Source of the DNA: an uncultured Armatimonadota bacterium
Lineage (GTDB): Bacteria > Armatimonadota > Armatimonadia > Armatimonadales > Armatimonadaceae
DNA: 43,560 nt
Assembly: GCA_903910385.1 (NCBI GenBank)
Contig: CAIVZM010000004.1
Span: 1-43,560 of the forward strand
Direction of reading: 5' to 3'
Positions 16,848 through 26,869 of this stretch are shown one piece after another (position 1 is the stretch's first letter; each line of letters starts with the position of its first letter). Below the pieces are notes generated by a model. That model made no database searches, had not been told where the DNA came from, and saw nothing but the letters and a program-made list of their open reading frames with translations. Both the position numbers and the translations under genes were made by a program.

Positions 16848-16881
16848 ATCGCCGACCGGGAACCTGTTCCCGGTCGGCGAT
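16848..16881. terminator. Bidirectional hairpin between dxs and the VWA gene
   Basis: ATCGCCGACCGGGAA (16848-16862) and TTCCCGGTCGGCGAT (16867-16881) form a perfect 15-bp stem with a CCTG loop. It stands between two convergent genes. The minus-strand exit runs into a GTTTTG tract, and the plus-strand exit has a few Ts only. Confidence 0.75.
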
Positions 16882-16907
16882 GAACGTTTCAGATAGAAAA
16901 TACAGAG

Positions 16908-18212
16908 CTATAAACGGATTCCCTGTCGTGACACTTGCTCTTTCATTGCATCCGCAACAGCGGCATCGAAACTGACGACGGGTTTTCCCGTAGCGACCAC
17001 GCGCTTCTGTCGCTCGGTTTTCAGAAAAGCGTCGCGCTTCTGCGCCAGAGTCAAAATCTGAGATCGGATTTCTTTACGTTCCGCCAGTTTTTGCGCTACC
17101 TGCTTCTTTTGCTCAGGTGGGGGAAGATTTTGGATAGAGATTGGTAGGTCTTCCTTCTTTACTTTCTCCAGAGTCGTTGTTCCCGATTCGATAGCCGTCA
17201 CCAGATCTGCGTTGGCGTCGTAAGCGTACACATTTACCGCCTTGTTAACTGCACGGTCTGCGTTAGCGTATGCGGATGCTGGCGCGGCGGCGGCGGACGC
17301 GGACAACTTCGATTCAAGACGGTTTGAGCGACCAACTATTGCTCTTTGATAGACCGCCGCCCCTCCAGCGAACCCGCCGCCGCCGTATGCCATAGAAGTA
17401 GCCCCTATCTTAGCCCCGAGGCGGGAGAGTTCGGCATCGTAGGGAGTCGGAATCACTTCGACCCCGCCATCCTGCGCAATGGCGAAATACTTGCCCTCGC
17501 CACGGGAAGAGATCCGTTGCCAGACCGTCCGTGTCCCTTCGATATTGCCGCACTGGATCGTATTGATATAGATTCCTTGCGCGATCGCTTTCGCCGCCGT
17601 GCTCAGCGTGTCCGGTTCTTCCTGATAATCGTCATGCGGCGGCGCATCGCCTACCAGGAACATGATCCGGGCGACTTTACGCCCGGCAAACGTACGAGGC
17701 GACCAGTTCATTTTCGTGACGCCCTCCGCCAAGGCTCGACGCACATTTTCGGGAGTGTCGCCTCCTCCTCCCGCCTGATAATCCATCAAGGTAGCATAGA
17801 CCTTGTCCAGATCATTGGTCAGGGGCAGCACTTTGGTGACATAATCATCGCCCTTGTCCCGATACGCGACCAGACCGATACGAATCTCAGGGCGCTTTTC
17901 GGCAGTAGTCGTCAGCATCTCGTTGACAATTCCCCAGATACGTTTTTTCGCCCCTTCGATCAATCCGCTCATCGAGCCTGTCGTATCTACAACGAAAACC
18001 ATTTCGAGCAAAGGCCGGTTGGGATTCTGGGACGGTTTCGCATTTTGCGGATAGAGCGGCGTCTTCCGGGGCGTTTGCGCCGAACCGTTCGTCTGCGCCT
18101 GCGCGGCGGACGCTGTCAGGCTAGCGACAGCGCAAAACGTTGCGGCAACGCCGCCATATTGCAATATCTGTTGTATAGAATATGTATGGAATCGGAAATT
18201 CTGAGAAAACAT
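16908..18212 (-). CDS. Exported von Willebrand factor type A domain protein
   Basis: A 434-aa secreted or periplasmic protein. A signal peptide with a hydrophobic run (VAATFCAVASLTASAAQA) is followed by a Pro/Gln-rich linker. The VWA domain carries the MIDAS motif VDTTGSMSG, a downstream GGGGDTPEN loop and the FLVGDAPPHDD strand. The C-terminal third is Ala-rich with two charged helices, PPPEQKKQVAQKLAERKEI being the first. VWA domains bind proteins through a metal ion, but the partner is unknown. ATG 18212 has GGAGG upstream at 10-base spacing; an ATG at 18263 would add 17 polar residues before the signal peptide. Convergent with dxs and divergent from PBP2. Confidence 0.82.
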   Translation of the reverse strand: MFSQNFRFHTYSIQQILQYGGVAATFCAVASLTASAAQAQTNGSAQTPRKTPLYPQNAKPSQNPNRPLLEMVFVVDTTGSMSGLIEGAKKRIWGIVNEMLTTTAEKRPEIRIGLVAYRDKGDDYVTKVLPLTNDLDKVYATLMDYQAGGGGDTPENVRRALAEGVTKMNWSPRTFAGRKVARIMFLVGDAPPHDDYQEEPDTLSTAAKAIAQGIYINTIQCGNIEGTRTVWQRISSRGEGKYFAIAQDGGVEVIPTPYDAELSRLGAKIGATSMAYGGGGFAGGAAVYQRAIVGRSNRLESKLSASAAAAPASAYANADRAVNKAVNVYAYDANADLVTAIESGTTTLEKVKKEDLPISIQNLPPPEQKKQVAQKLAERKEIRSQILTLAQKRDAFLKTERQKRVVATGKPVVSFDAAVADAMKEQVSRQGIRL

Positions 18213-18305
18213 CGCCGGTTTTCCTCCGTGGGGTTGGATTCCCCATTCGCTTCGATGCTTCATTTGACTTCCAGGATTACCCGAAGTTCATCGGTTCTAC
18301 TACGA

Positions 18306-18311
18306 TATAAT
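18306..18311 (+). promoter_or_regulatory. -10 box upstream of PBP2
   Basis: A consensus TATAAT sits 11 bases before the ATG at 18322. No good -35 lies 16-18 bases upstream. If this is the promoter, the transcript starts about 18318, so translation is either near-leaderless from 18322 or begins at the internal ATG 18391. Confidence 0.45.
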
Positions 18312-18321
18312 CCGAGTATCT

Positions 18322-20247
18322 ATGATAAATAGGGCAGTCATTTCGCCAAAACCTCCCACCACTCCGACCCGATCCTCCGGGCAGTCAGGAATGATTACGC
18401 GTCTGCGCCCTTTACCGGCTCAGGATACGGAACTTTCCGCAATTCGCCTGCGCATGCTCGTGGCGGCGGTCATCCTTTTGTTTGCCGCCTTGCTGGGCCG
18501 TTTATGGTACCTTCAGATCGTTCAGGGCGAAACGATGAAATCGAAGGCGGAGTCTAACCGGCGACGACGCGTCCGGGATTCCGCGCCTCGCGGGTTGATT
18601 ACCGATATCAACGGCAAAATGCTGGCGATGAACGAGGCACAGTTTTCCGTCTTTATCGATCCGGGCGGTCTTCCTAAAAAGAAGGAAGACCGTGAACTGG
18701 TGTATCAGCAACTGGCTCCCCTCATTGGCATCAGCCTTGACGAACTGAAAAAGACGATCGACAAAAATCGCGTCGGTTCCAATGCGATTCCGGTAGCCGA
18801 AGGCGTCAGCCAGCAGATCCTCGCCCGCATCATGGAAAATCGGTCCCGACTTCCGGGAATTGATGCCGGGGTTGAGCCGGTGCGCCGCTATCCGCAAGGG
18901 CCGGTCGCCGCACATCTGCTCGGGCATATCGCCCCCATCAAGCCGGAAGAGTTGGCGGACGAAAACATCAAGAAACGCGGTTATCGCTCCAATGACGATA
19001 TAGGGCGTGATGGAGTGGAACGCGCCCACGATGAACTACTCTGCGGGCAACCGGGGGGAGTCTTTTACGAAATCGATGCCAAAGGTCGCCGTCAGCGCGA
19101 AATCGGCAGAGAGGATCCTACTCCCGGAGCGACGCTTCGACTGAACCTGAATCTGGAGGTTCAAAAAGCGGCGGAGAGCGCCCTCGCTGGGATGTACGGC
19201 GCAGCGGTCGCCATCGACCCACGTGATGGCAGCGTGATCGCCCTCGCCAGCGCTCCCACTTTTGACCCGAACCTGTATTTGAAGCGTCCGCTCAGTCAGG
19301 AAGAGTACGAAACGAAAGTCAAACCATTCGGACTGAATCGGGCGATTCAATCCGCTTCTCCGCCCGGTTCCACCTTCAAAATCATTACTTCAGCGGCAGG
19401 ACTGGCGGAAGGAGCGATCTCCCCCAACACATGGATGTACTGCAGTGGCGGTATGCAGGTGGGGAAACGCTACTTCAAATGTCACTCCAGTCACGGTGAT
19501 GTGAATTTGAGGGATGCTCTTGCCGCTTCCTGTGACGTGTTTTACTACCATGTAGCGCTGGATGTCAAAGCGGAAAGAGTAGCCGCGTGGGCGGAAAAAT
19601 ACGGTCTCGGATCGAAAACGGGAATCGATCTTCCCGGCGAAAAAGGCGGAAATATTCCAACCCCTGAGAAGCACGCGCTTCTTGCCGCCAAACTGGGAAA
19701 TCCGGACACGCGCTGGTATCCCGGTCAGACCGCCAATATGTCGATAGGTCAGGGTGAAGTACAGACAACGCCGCTACAGATGGCGCTTGCCGTCGGAGCC
19801 GTCGCTAATGGCGGGACGGTCTGGGAACCCCATATCGTCAAAGAGGCTTTAGATTCTGACGGAAAAGTGACTTACCGGGCTGAGCCAAAAGCGAACAGCA
19901 AACTCGGGCTAAAACCAGATCAAATCGCTGCAATCCAGAACGGTTTACGGGCGGCAGTTGGCGGAAGTAGAGGAACCGCTCATAGCGCCAGCCTTCCGGG
20001 TATCGCAGTCGCCGGTAAAACAGGCTCCGCAGAGTTACGCGGAGGAGCTCAAAAGGCTTCACATGGTTGGTTCATCTGCTATGCTCCCTATGAAAAGCCC
20101 ACTATCGCCATTTGCATCTTTCTAGAATCGCATAATGGAGAAAACTATCACGGCGGCGCGAATGCCTCACCGGTCGCTCGCAAAATGCTCGCCGCTTATT
20201 TCAAACTGGGAGACGCCGCTACTGGTAGCGGTTCGACAGTTGACTGA
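18322..20247 (+). CDS. mrdA: Penicillin-binding protein 2 (peptidoglycan transpeptidase)
   Basis: Class B PBP cross-linking peptidoglycan, normally partnered with RodA in cell elongation. A single membrane helix (MLVAAVILLFAALLGRLWYL, about residues 50-70) precedes the PBP dimer domain (SNRRRRVRDSAPRGLITD, then ARIMENRSRLPGIDAGVEPV). The transpeptidase domain follows, with the active serine in STFK (Ser350), SCD at about 403 and KTG at 566. SxD instead of SxN is usual for PBP2. The 641 aa begin at ATG 18322; ATG 18391 is an alternative giving a 23-residue shorter cytoplasmic tail. Heads a plus-strand run with the GNAT and hslV genes. No rodA or mreBCD is next to it, which is unusual. Confidence 0.9.
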   Translation: MINRAVISPKPPTTPTRSSGQSGMITRLRPLPAQDTELSAIRLRMLVAAVILLFAALLGRLWYLQIVQGETMKSKAESNRRRRVRDSAPRGLITDINGKMLAMNEAQFSVFIDPGGLPKKKEDRELVYQQLAPLIGISLDELKKTIDKNRVGSNAIPVAEGVSQQILARIMENRSRLPGIDAGVEPVRRYPQGPVAAHLLGHIAPIKPEELADENIKKRGYRSNDDIGRDGVERAHDELLCGQPGGVFYEIDAKGRRQREIGREDPTPGATLRLNLNLEVQKAAESALAGMYGAAVAIDPRDGSVIALASAPTFDPNLYLKRPLSQEEYETKVKPFGLNRAIQSASPPGSTFKIITSAAGLAEGAISPNTWMYCSGGMQVGKRYFKCHSSHGDVNLRDALAASCDVFYYHVALDVKAERVAAWAEKYGLGSKTGIDLPGEKGGNIPTPEKHALLAAKLGNPDTRWYPGQTANMSIGQGEVQTTPLQMALAVGAVANGGTVWEPHIVKEALDSDGKVTYRAEPKANSKLGLKPDQIAAIQNGLRAAVGGSRGTAHSASLPGIAVAGKTGSAELRGGAQKASHGWFICYAPYEKPTIAICIFLESHNGENYHGGANASPVARKMLAAYFKLGDAATGSGSTVD

Positions 20248-20252
20248 CAATC

Positions 20253-20762
20253 ATGCTGTCGATATCGCGAATTACTCCACAACAATGGGAAGTCGGGAAA
20301 ACGATTCGCCTCGCCGCCTTGAAAGAGGCTCCCTACGCTTTTGGTACGCTTTATGAAGACGCCGTCCTTCGCCCCGAGCAGGAATGGAGAAACTCGGCGA
20401 CGGAACGAGCGCTCAGCGCGAATAGCGCAACATTTCTGGCATTTGTGGGCGAGGAAGCAGTGGGCATCGCAGGCGGTTATCGGGACGATGCCTCTCAGAA
20501 GACGGTCGAACTCATCTCTGTCTGGATCGCTCCCGAATGGCGTGGGGCAGGCATCATTGACCCACTCATAGAAACGGTCTGCCACTGGGCTCAATCCGTC
20601 GGCGCGATGCAAATCTCCGCCTGGGTTACCGAAGGTAACGACCGCGCCTTGCGCGTCTACAACCGCCAGGGCTTCATAACCCAGTCCGACCGTCAGCCCT
20701 ACCCAGCAAATCCAGATCTATACGAAATTCTCACGGTACGACCATTGAACGAGATAGAATAG
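20253..20762 (+). CDS. GNAT-family N-acetyltransferase
   Basis: Acetyl-CoA-dependent acyltransferase of 169 aa. The N-terminal part has [15 protein letters not shown], a common substrate-side helix in this family. Motif A appears as [19 protein letters not shown], with the RGAG pyrophosphate loop. The end has the motif B-like [13 protein letters not shown], where the Tyr is typical. Begins 5 bases after the PBP2 stop and ends 4 bases before hslV, so it is very likely cotranscribed with both. The acceptor could be a small molecule or a protein N-terminus; nothing in context decides. Confidence 0.85.
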   Translation: MLSISRITPQQWEVGKTIRLAALKEAPYAFGTLYEDAVLRPEQEWRNSATERALSANSATFLAFVGEEAVGIAGGYRDDASQKTVELISVWIAPEWRGAGIIDPLIETVCHWAQSVGAMQISAWVTEGNDRALRVYNRQGFITQSDRQPYPANPDLYEILTVRPLNEIE

Positions 20763-20772
20763 AGGCATGGAT

Positions 20773-21312
20773 ATGCAGATGCATGCGACAACGATTGTCG
20801 GAGTAAGACGTAACGGACAGGTTGCGGTTGCCGGCGATGGGCAGGTGACGCTACAGACAACGATTCTCAAGGGTACGGCGCGTAAGGTGCGGCGAATGTA
20901 TCAGGGACGCGTTCTCGCTGGCTTCGCGGGAAGCGTCGCTGACGCGCAATCGCTGGCGGACAAATTTGAGTCTAAGCTGGAACAGAGCGGTGGCAATTTG
21001 AAACGCGCCGTCATCGAATTTGCCAAAGAATGGCGCACGGATCGTGTGTTGCGCCGACTGGAAGCGATGATGATCGTCGGGGATGCCGATAACCTGTTAC
21101 TCCTCTCCGGCGATGGCAACGTGATCGAACCAGACGACGGCATTCTTGCAATCGGCAGTGGCGGTCCCTTCGCACAGGCGGCAGCTCGCGCTCTGATGAT
21201 ACATACCGAACTCTCCGCCCGTGAAATTGCGGAGAACGCCCTGAAAATCGCTGCGGATATCTGTATTTACACTAACAGCAACATAGTGGTGGAAGAAATT
21301 ACAGGAGCATAG
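20773..21312 (+). CDS. hslV: ATP-dependent protease proteolytic subunit HslV
   Basis: N-terminal threonine peptidase that forms a double hexamer gated by the AAA+ unfoldase HslU. The catalytic Thr follows a short propeptide (MQMHA before TTIVGVRR). Also visible are [51 protein letters not shown] and [10 protein letters not shown]. The mature length of about 174 aa fits the family. Three in-frame ATGs lie at 20767, 20773 and 20779. The middle one is placed best, 7 bases after GAGG at 20762-20765. No hslU follows; downstream is an antiporter remnant and then eno, so the unfoldase must lie elsewhere. Confidence 0.92.
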   Translation: MQMHATTIVGVRRNGQVAVAGDGQVTLQTTILKGTARKVRRMYQGRVLAGFAGSVADAQSLADKFESKLEQSGGNLKRAVIEFAKEWRTDRVLRRLEAMMIVGDADNLLLLSGDGNVIEPDDGILAIGSGGPFAQAAARALMIHTELSAREIAENALKIAADICIYTNSNIVVEEITGA

Positions 21313-21371
21313 AGGATCCAATTGACGGCATACTGCCGACAGTTCTGGCGCTCACTACCGTCTTCCATTGT

Positions 21372-21551
21372 ATGCCTGAAATCGAGACCCTATTTATTCT
21401 GACCGCAACGGTCACCGCTATTGTCCTGTTAGCGGAATATCTGGAGTTACCATACCCTGTACTTCTGGCGCCATGTGGGTTGATCCTGATATTTATTGCC
21501 AGGTTGTCCGGCGTCAGATTACAGGATGCTGGTCATCGACTTTTTTTGTAG
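21372..21551 (+). pseudogene. Remnant of a CPA1-type Na+/H+ antiporter N-terminus
   Basis: A 59-codon frame from ATG 21372 to TAG 21549-21551. It begins MPEIETLFILTATVTAIVLL, continues LELPYPVLLAPCGLILIFIA and ends SGVRLQDAGHRLFL. This follows the start of NhaP/CPA1 antiporters: a first helix, the (L/I)PYP(V/I)LL motif of helix two, and a GVRL-like turn where the real protein continues with LLFLPPLL. Here a run of seven T (21541-21547) and a TAG cut it short, and no antiporter sequence follows. It is best read as a gene relic about 60 bases after hslV, although an intact two-helix peptide cannot be excluded. Confidence 0.6.
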
Positions 21552-23041
<1,490 letters not shown>

Positions 23042-23049
23042 GGTGATCG

Positions 23050-23091
23050 GGCGGGGGCGTATTCGATGCGCCTCCGCCTCTCTCTTTTTCC
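23050..23091 (+). terminator. Intrinsic terminator of eno
   Basis: GGCGGGGGCG (23050-23059) pairs with CGCCTCCGCC (23069-23078) over 10 bp with a single G-U pair, followed by a pyrimidine-rich tail TCTCTCTTTTTCC. It starts 8 bases after the enolase stop and sets a lower limit for the start of the following kinase gene. Confidence 0.85.
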
Positions 23092-23117
23092 ACGACAGCC
23101 GAAACGGGTTTTCCGCT

Positions 23118-24062
23118 TTGCTCTCCGAAACTCCCGATATTCCCCCTATCGTTTCACCCGACCTCCTCATAGTCGGCGTTGGCCTCATCAACCGCGATTT
23201 TGTGGCAGTAACGCCCCGTTGGGGCGAAGATGACAAAGTGACCGCTGAAACTGTCTTTGAACAAATAGGAGGGCCGGTTCCAGTCGCCCTGGCGACGATG
23301 GCGAAGTTGGGTTTATCGCGGTCTCCTGTTATGATCGGCATTGTCGGCGATGATTCTAATGGGAGGATTATGCACGAGGAACTGCGTCGAATGGGGGTGG
23401 GATCCGCTCTCTCGTTCGCGCCGGATGGGGTAACCAGTCGTTCGCTGGTGATGATTCGATCCTCCGACGGCGCGCGTTTTGTCGCTAACCATCCGGGGAA
23501 TCTACCGTCATTGTCCTTCACAGATGCCCATCTATCGCTCCTGCAACGAGCTTTCCTTGTCCATACTGATGGTCGTGATCCAGAGACCGTCCTCCGAGCC
23601 GCATCGATTGTCCGCGCTTCCGGCGGTAAGTTCTCGGTGGATCTGGGAACCATGCGCCCCGGCAACGAAACGTTATTTCCTCTCTGTGATTTTCTGATCG
23701 CCTCACGTAAAGGAGGAGCGGGAGCCTTTCCGGATATCGCGGATGATCCAATGGAACAAACGCGCCGATTTCTCCGGGCAGGAGTCGGGGTCGCGGGCGT
23801 CACTCTGGGATCGGAAGGAGCGGTCATCGGTACTCAGGGCGAAGAACCAGTTTTGATATCTGCGTATCCCGTCCGCCCGGTGCGGGACACCTGCGGAGCG
23901 GGTGATACTTTCCACGGAGCTTTTCTGTGGGGTATCCTTCAGGGAAAATCGGCGATAGAGAGCGCACGGTTCGCCGCCGCCGCAGTCGCATTGCGCATTC
24001 AGGGATACGGGCATCAACATTCGCTTCCTGCCTATCAGGCTGTAGCGGATTTCTCCTGCTAG
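23118..24062 (+). CDS. PfkB-family carbohydrate kinase
   Basis: Ribokinase-like sugar or nucleoside kinase of about 314 aa. Family features are LLIVGVGLINRDFVAV at the start, FEQIGGPVPVALATMAKLGL (a variant of the GG motif), IVGDDSNGRI, and the second signature DTCGAGDTFHGAFLWG, whose GAGD Asp is the catalytic base. The frame is open far back into eno. A TTG at 23118 is taken as start because it follows the eno terminator and lies a normal distance before the first strand; a GTG at 23043 would begin inside the terminator. Ribosome binding is weak either way. The substrate is undefined: ribose, fructose, adenosine and other sugars are all possible. Confidence 0.8.
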   Translation: MLSETPDIPPIVSPDLLIVGVGLINRDFVAVTPRWGEDDKVTAETVFEQIGGPVPVALATMAKLGLSRSPVMIGIVGDDSNGRIMHEELRRMGVGSALSFAPDGVTSRSLVMIRSSDGARFVANHPGNLPSLSFTDAHLSLLQRAFLVHTDGRDPETVLRAASIVRASGGKFSVDLGTMRPGNETLFPLCDFLIASRKGGAGAFPDIADDPMEQTRRFLRAGVGVAGVTLGSEGAVIGTQGEEPVLISAYPVRPVRDTCGAGDTFHGAFLWGILQGKSAIESARFAAAAVALRIQGYGHQHSLPAYQAVADFSC

Positions 24063-24124
24063 AATTCGTGGTAGAATCTAGCGCCCACATTGACGACCAG
24101 TACACTCTATGAAGAGAGCTATTG

Positions 24125-25162
24125 ATGCGATTTCCCCAACACCGTGAAACTTTGTTACTTTCGACCGGCGCATATATTCTTCTTCTGTTACTGATTTACG
24201 GCATTGGTTGCGGCGGCGGAAACGAAACCTCTTCGCCGTCTATTGTGCGACCGACCGCAACGCCCACGCCCTCTTCGACTCCTTCGCCGACTCCGCAACC
24301 TACTCCCTCCTGGTTTCTGCCAGGCGTTACCGGTACAAGGGGAGATTTGCCGGTCTTCTGGGAAACGTCCGCAGGTATAGGAACCTATATTCTGATTCCG
24401 CCAGACAGCGGTCTGCCCACTAATCTTCCAGTTGCGCGACGGATTACGGCTCCGCAAACGTATGGCGATCGCGCCTTCGTTAAATGGGAGTCTGATGGCG
24501 GTGAGTTCTCAAACTCTCCCTCTGTAGATCCTACCCAGATCAGTCACGGAAGCGTAACGTTACGAGCCGTCTACCAGCCTCGATCGAAAGGGGCGGACGG
24601 TTTCCAACCAGGTTACCTTCGTCCTACCTTCCATCACTGGAATCACTTCCCTCTGAACGTTCATTTTGATCGCCACACGCTCAGTGACGCCGATATGATC
24701 CTGATAAGGAATGGACTGGATCAATGGATGAGGGCGTCTGGCGGAGCGATTCGTTATAACGTAACGGAAAACGCCGATACCGCGGATATCGAAATCAATA
24801 CAGGTGAGATGGAATTGAACCGTCTCGGCTATACTCAGGTATGGTGGGGTAGTGACGGCGTAATTTCGCGAGCGGTCATTACATTAGCCACGTTCACCTT
24901 ATCTACGGATCAGCGTCATCTTCTGACGGCGACCTGCGCACATGAATTCGGTCATGCTCTGGGGATGATCGGACAAAGTGATGCGGGGCACAGCGATAAC
25001 GAGAACGACCTGATGTATTCGACGATTACATCGCCTCAGAGGATCATCACCGAGCGTGACATGAACACGCTGACCGGATTATATCCGGGTCTTTTATCAT
25101 CTGAGGGAAAAGCGAGGAGAACTCTCGCACCTGAGGGCGCCGGGACAGCAGTATCTTACTGA
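24125..25162 (+). CDS. Secreted matrixin-like zinc metalloprotease (probable lipoprotein)
   Basis: A 345-aa exported protein. A hydrophobic signal ends at GIGC, a weak lipobox, and a Thr/Pro linker (ATPTPSSTPSPTPQPTP) follows. A beta-rich middle (about residues 60-155) leads to the protease domain, with FDRHTLSDADMILIRNGLDQW and the zinc motif HEFGHALG. After the motif one expects a third ligand His in a GHSD segment about four residues on. Here GQSDA is inserted and GHSDNENDLMYS follows it, so the spacing is stretched by five residues. The late ITERDMNTLTGLYPG matches matrixin ends. ATG 24125 has GAGAG upstream; a TTG at 24122 also precedes it. A terminator follows. Confidence 0.75.
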   Translation: MRFPQHRETLLLSTGAYILLLLLIYGIGCGGGNETSSPSIVRPTATPTPSSTPSPTPQPTPSWFLPGVTGTRGDLPVFWETSAGIGTYILIPPDSGLPTNLPVARRITAPQTYGDRAFVKWESDGGEFSNSPSVDPTQISHGSVTLRAVYQPRSKGADGFQPGYLRPTFHHWNHFPLNVHFDRHTLSDADMILIRNGLDQWMRASGGAIRYNVTENADTADIEINTGEMELNRLGYTQVWWGSDGVISRAVITLATFTLSTDQRHLLTATCAHEFGHALGMIGQSDAGHSDNENDLMYSTITSPQRIITERDMNTLTGLYPGLLSSEGKARRTLAPEGAGTAVSY

Positions 25163-25208
25163 GGATAGGGAGGGATGCGATTGTCCCCCCTCCCTACCAT
25201 TTCCTTTT
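25163..25208 (+). terminator. Terminator after the matrixin gene
   Basis: TAGGGAGGG (25166-25174) pairs with CCCTCCCTA (25188-25196), with GG/CC added beyond a bulged A. The stem is followed by ATTTCCTTTTGTG, a good T-rich tail on the plus strand. The convergent Gfo/Idh gene ends just beyond. Confidence 0.75.
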
Positions 25209-25215
25209 GTGTCAG

Positions 25216-26217
25216 CTACTTCTTTTCCGGCGTCACCCATTTGCCGCTGTGCGCGCCGGTATAAATCGCTTCCATGACGGCGCTCCGGTAGGCGGCCTCA
25301 CGGACGCCCACCAGAACCGCCTCTTTTCCCTGCACTGCATCTAAAAATGCATCCAATCCTGCAGGCTTGCCCGAACCGGGATCGGTTACTGCGAGTTCCT
25401 TCGCGTTTTCCACCAGTTCGCTCTTGAAATAGAGTTGGCCGTTGATGACGGCGGCATACCCTTTTGTTCCCGAAATCAGATAGGATACCGGGTCTGCAAC
25501 ATCGTCCCATGCGGCGGCAAGAGTGCCGATAGTTCCATTGGCGAAGCGCAGAATGCCTTCCCCGGTCTCGTCGCAACCTTCATATGCTGCGGTTCCCGGA
25601 TCTAATTGTCCGGTGACGCTTTTGACATCGCCCATCCACCAGAGCAAGATATCCAGTGCGTGAGTTCCGAGGTCACCGAACGCGCCGACACCCGCGATTT
25701 TGGGGTTCGCCATCCAGCGCCAATCGGTATCGAACCATCGCCCCAGAGCGCCGGAATGGCAGTTGCTTCCGCGAACGCGCGTGATTTTACCGAAGGCTCC
25801 TGCATCGATCTGCTTCTTGATGAAGTTGTTTTTGGCATCTCCTCGCTGGAAGTATCCGGTCGAATACAGAACGCCCGCTTTTTCTATGGCGGCTGCCATA
25901 CTATAAGCGTCCTTACCTGCAAAACCAAGCGGTTTCTCCACAAAGAGATGTTTCTTTGCGGCGGCAAGCGGAATGACGACCTCCTCGTGGCGATTTGTCT
26001 CGGTGCAAACGATGACCGCCGTCACTTCTTCGTCATTGGCGATCATATTTAGTTCGTGCGTCGCTTTGGCTCCGGGAATCTCCGCGGCATTCTTTTCTGC
26101 ACGGGCGAGATCATGATCCCAGACATATTTTACGGTAAAATCCGGACGACCTTTTATGCTATTGATAAAGCCCGGAGTATGGATGTGAGCGGCGCCGACA
26201 AAGGCGATTTTTGGCAT
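25216..26217 (-). CDS. Gfo/Idh/MocA-family NAD(P)-dependent oxidoreductase
   Basis: Sugar-type dehydrogenase of 333 aa. The Rossmann fold opens with PKIAFVGAAHIHTPGF. Instead of the usual GxGxxG it reads GAAHIH, a known variant in this family. VICTETNRHEE, the catalytic-lysine motif VEKPLG and GDLGTHALDILLWW with the active His follow. The C-terminal beta-sheet domain is complete. ATG 26217 is preferred, with GAGG 6 bases upstream; the longer frame adds 63 residues out of the spacer. It lies downstream of the response regulator with 91 bases between. The substrate is unknown, as for most members. Confidence 0.87.
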   Translation of the reverse strand: MPKIAFVGAAHIHTPGFINSIKGRPDFTVKYVWDHDLARAEKNAAEIPGAKATHELNMIANDEEVTAVIVCTETNRHEEVVIPLAAAKKHLFVEKPLGFAGKDAYSMAAAIEKAGVLYSTGYFQRGDAKNNFIKKQIDAGAFGKITRVRGSNCHSGALGRWFDTDWRWMANPKIAGVGAFGDLGTHALDILLWWMGDVKSVTGQLDPGTAAYEGCDETGEGILRFANGTIGTLAAAWDDVADPVSYLISGTKGYAAVINGQLYFKSELVENAKELAVTDPGSGKPAGLDAFLDAVQGKEAVLVGVREAAYRSAVMEAIYTGAHSGKWVTPEKK

Positions 26218-26308
26218 ACTGTCCCTCGCGTCATGTCCCAAGTATTCTTGAGCGTAAATTTTCAGGAGGCGTTTTAAGATTCGCCCCACGAACCGAACCT
26301 TGTCTTTC

Positions 26309-26707
26309 CTAACCGACGATGCGCCGAACAAAGCGCAACAGTTCCGTCGGATTGAAAGGCTTGGTGAGATACAAATCAGTTCCGCTGTTGTATCCCTCAG
26401 TAACATCAGAGTCCTGAGTCTTTGCTGTCAGCATGATAACGGGCAAATCGGAAAGCTGTTCATCTTCCCGTAAGGCGGCTACCAGTTCGTATCCGTCCAT
26501 ACCCGGCATCATGATGTCAGTAATCAATAAGTCTGGCTTGCTGTTGAGCAACGCTTTCAAAGCGTCCGCTCCGTTGGTTGCAGTTTCGACGCCGTAACCA
26601 TTGGTTTGCAAGTTGAATTCGATCTGCCGCAATATATTAATGTCGTCCTCAACGACCAGAATTCGCGGTGTAATAGACTTCTCAGTCTGAGCGTCCATTC
26701 CGTTCAT
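26309..26707 (-). CDS. Stand-alone response regulator receiver (CheY-like)
   Basis: Single-domain receiver of about 132 aa with no output domain. The acidic pair is in VVEDDIN, the phospho-acceptor Asp in LLITDIMMPGMDGYE (residue 65 when counting from GTG 26710), the conserved Thr in VIMLTAK and the Lys in YLTKPF. It should act by protein contact, as CheY or Spo0F do. Start codons GTG 26710, ATG 26707 and ATG 26698 are close together; an AGGAG lies just upstream and favours the last by spacing. No histidine kinase gene is in the window, so the partner is encoded elsewhere. Confidence 0.88.
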   Translation of the reverse strand: MNGMDAQTEKSITPRILVVEDDINILRQIEFNLQTNGYGVETATNGADALKALLNSKPDLLITDIMMPGMDGYELVAALREDEQLSDLPVIMLTAKTQDSDVTEGYNSGTDLYLTKPFNPTELLRFVRRIVG

Positions 26708-26869
26708 CACTCCTGTTGTTACCTTAGACCACCATTATTAACATTGTACGTAGAACTACCGGTTCCTCCTCTCAAAGGGAGGTTGTGGAAAAATCCGCAT
26801 TTCTTTCTTGCGAATGCCTGGTCTAAAGGATATCTAATGCTGCCAATACCGCGCTATAGCAGTGTTTCC

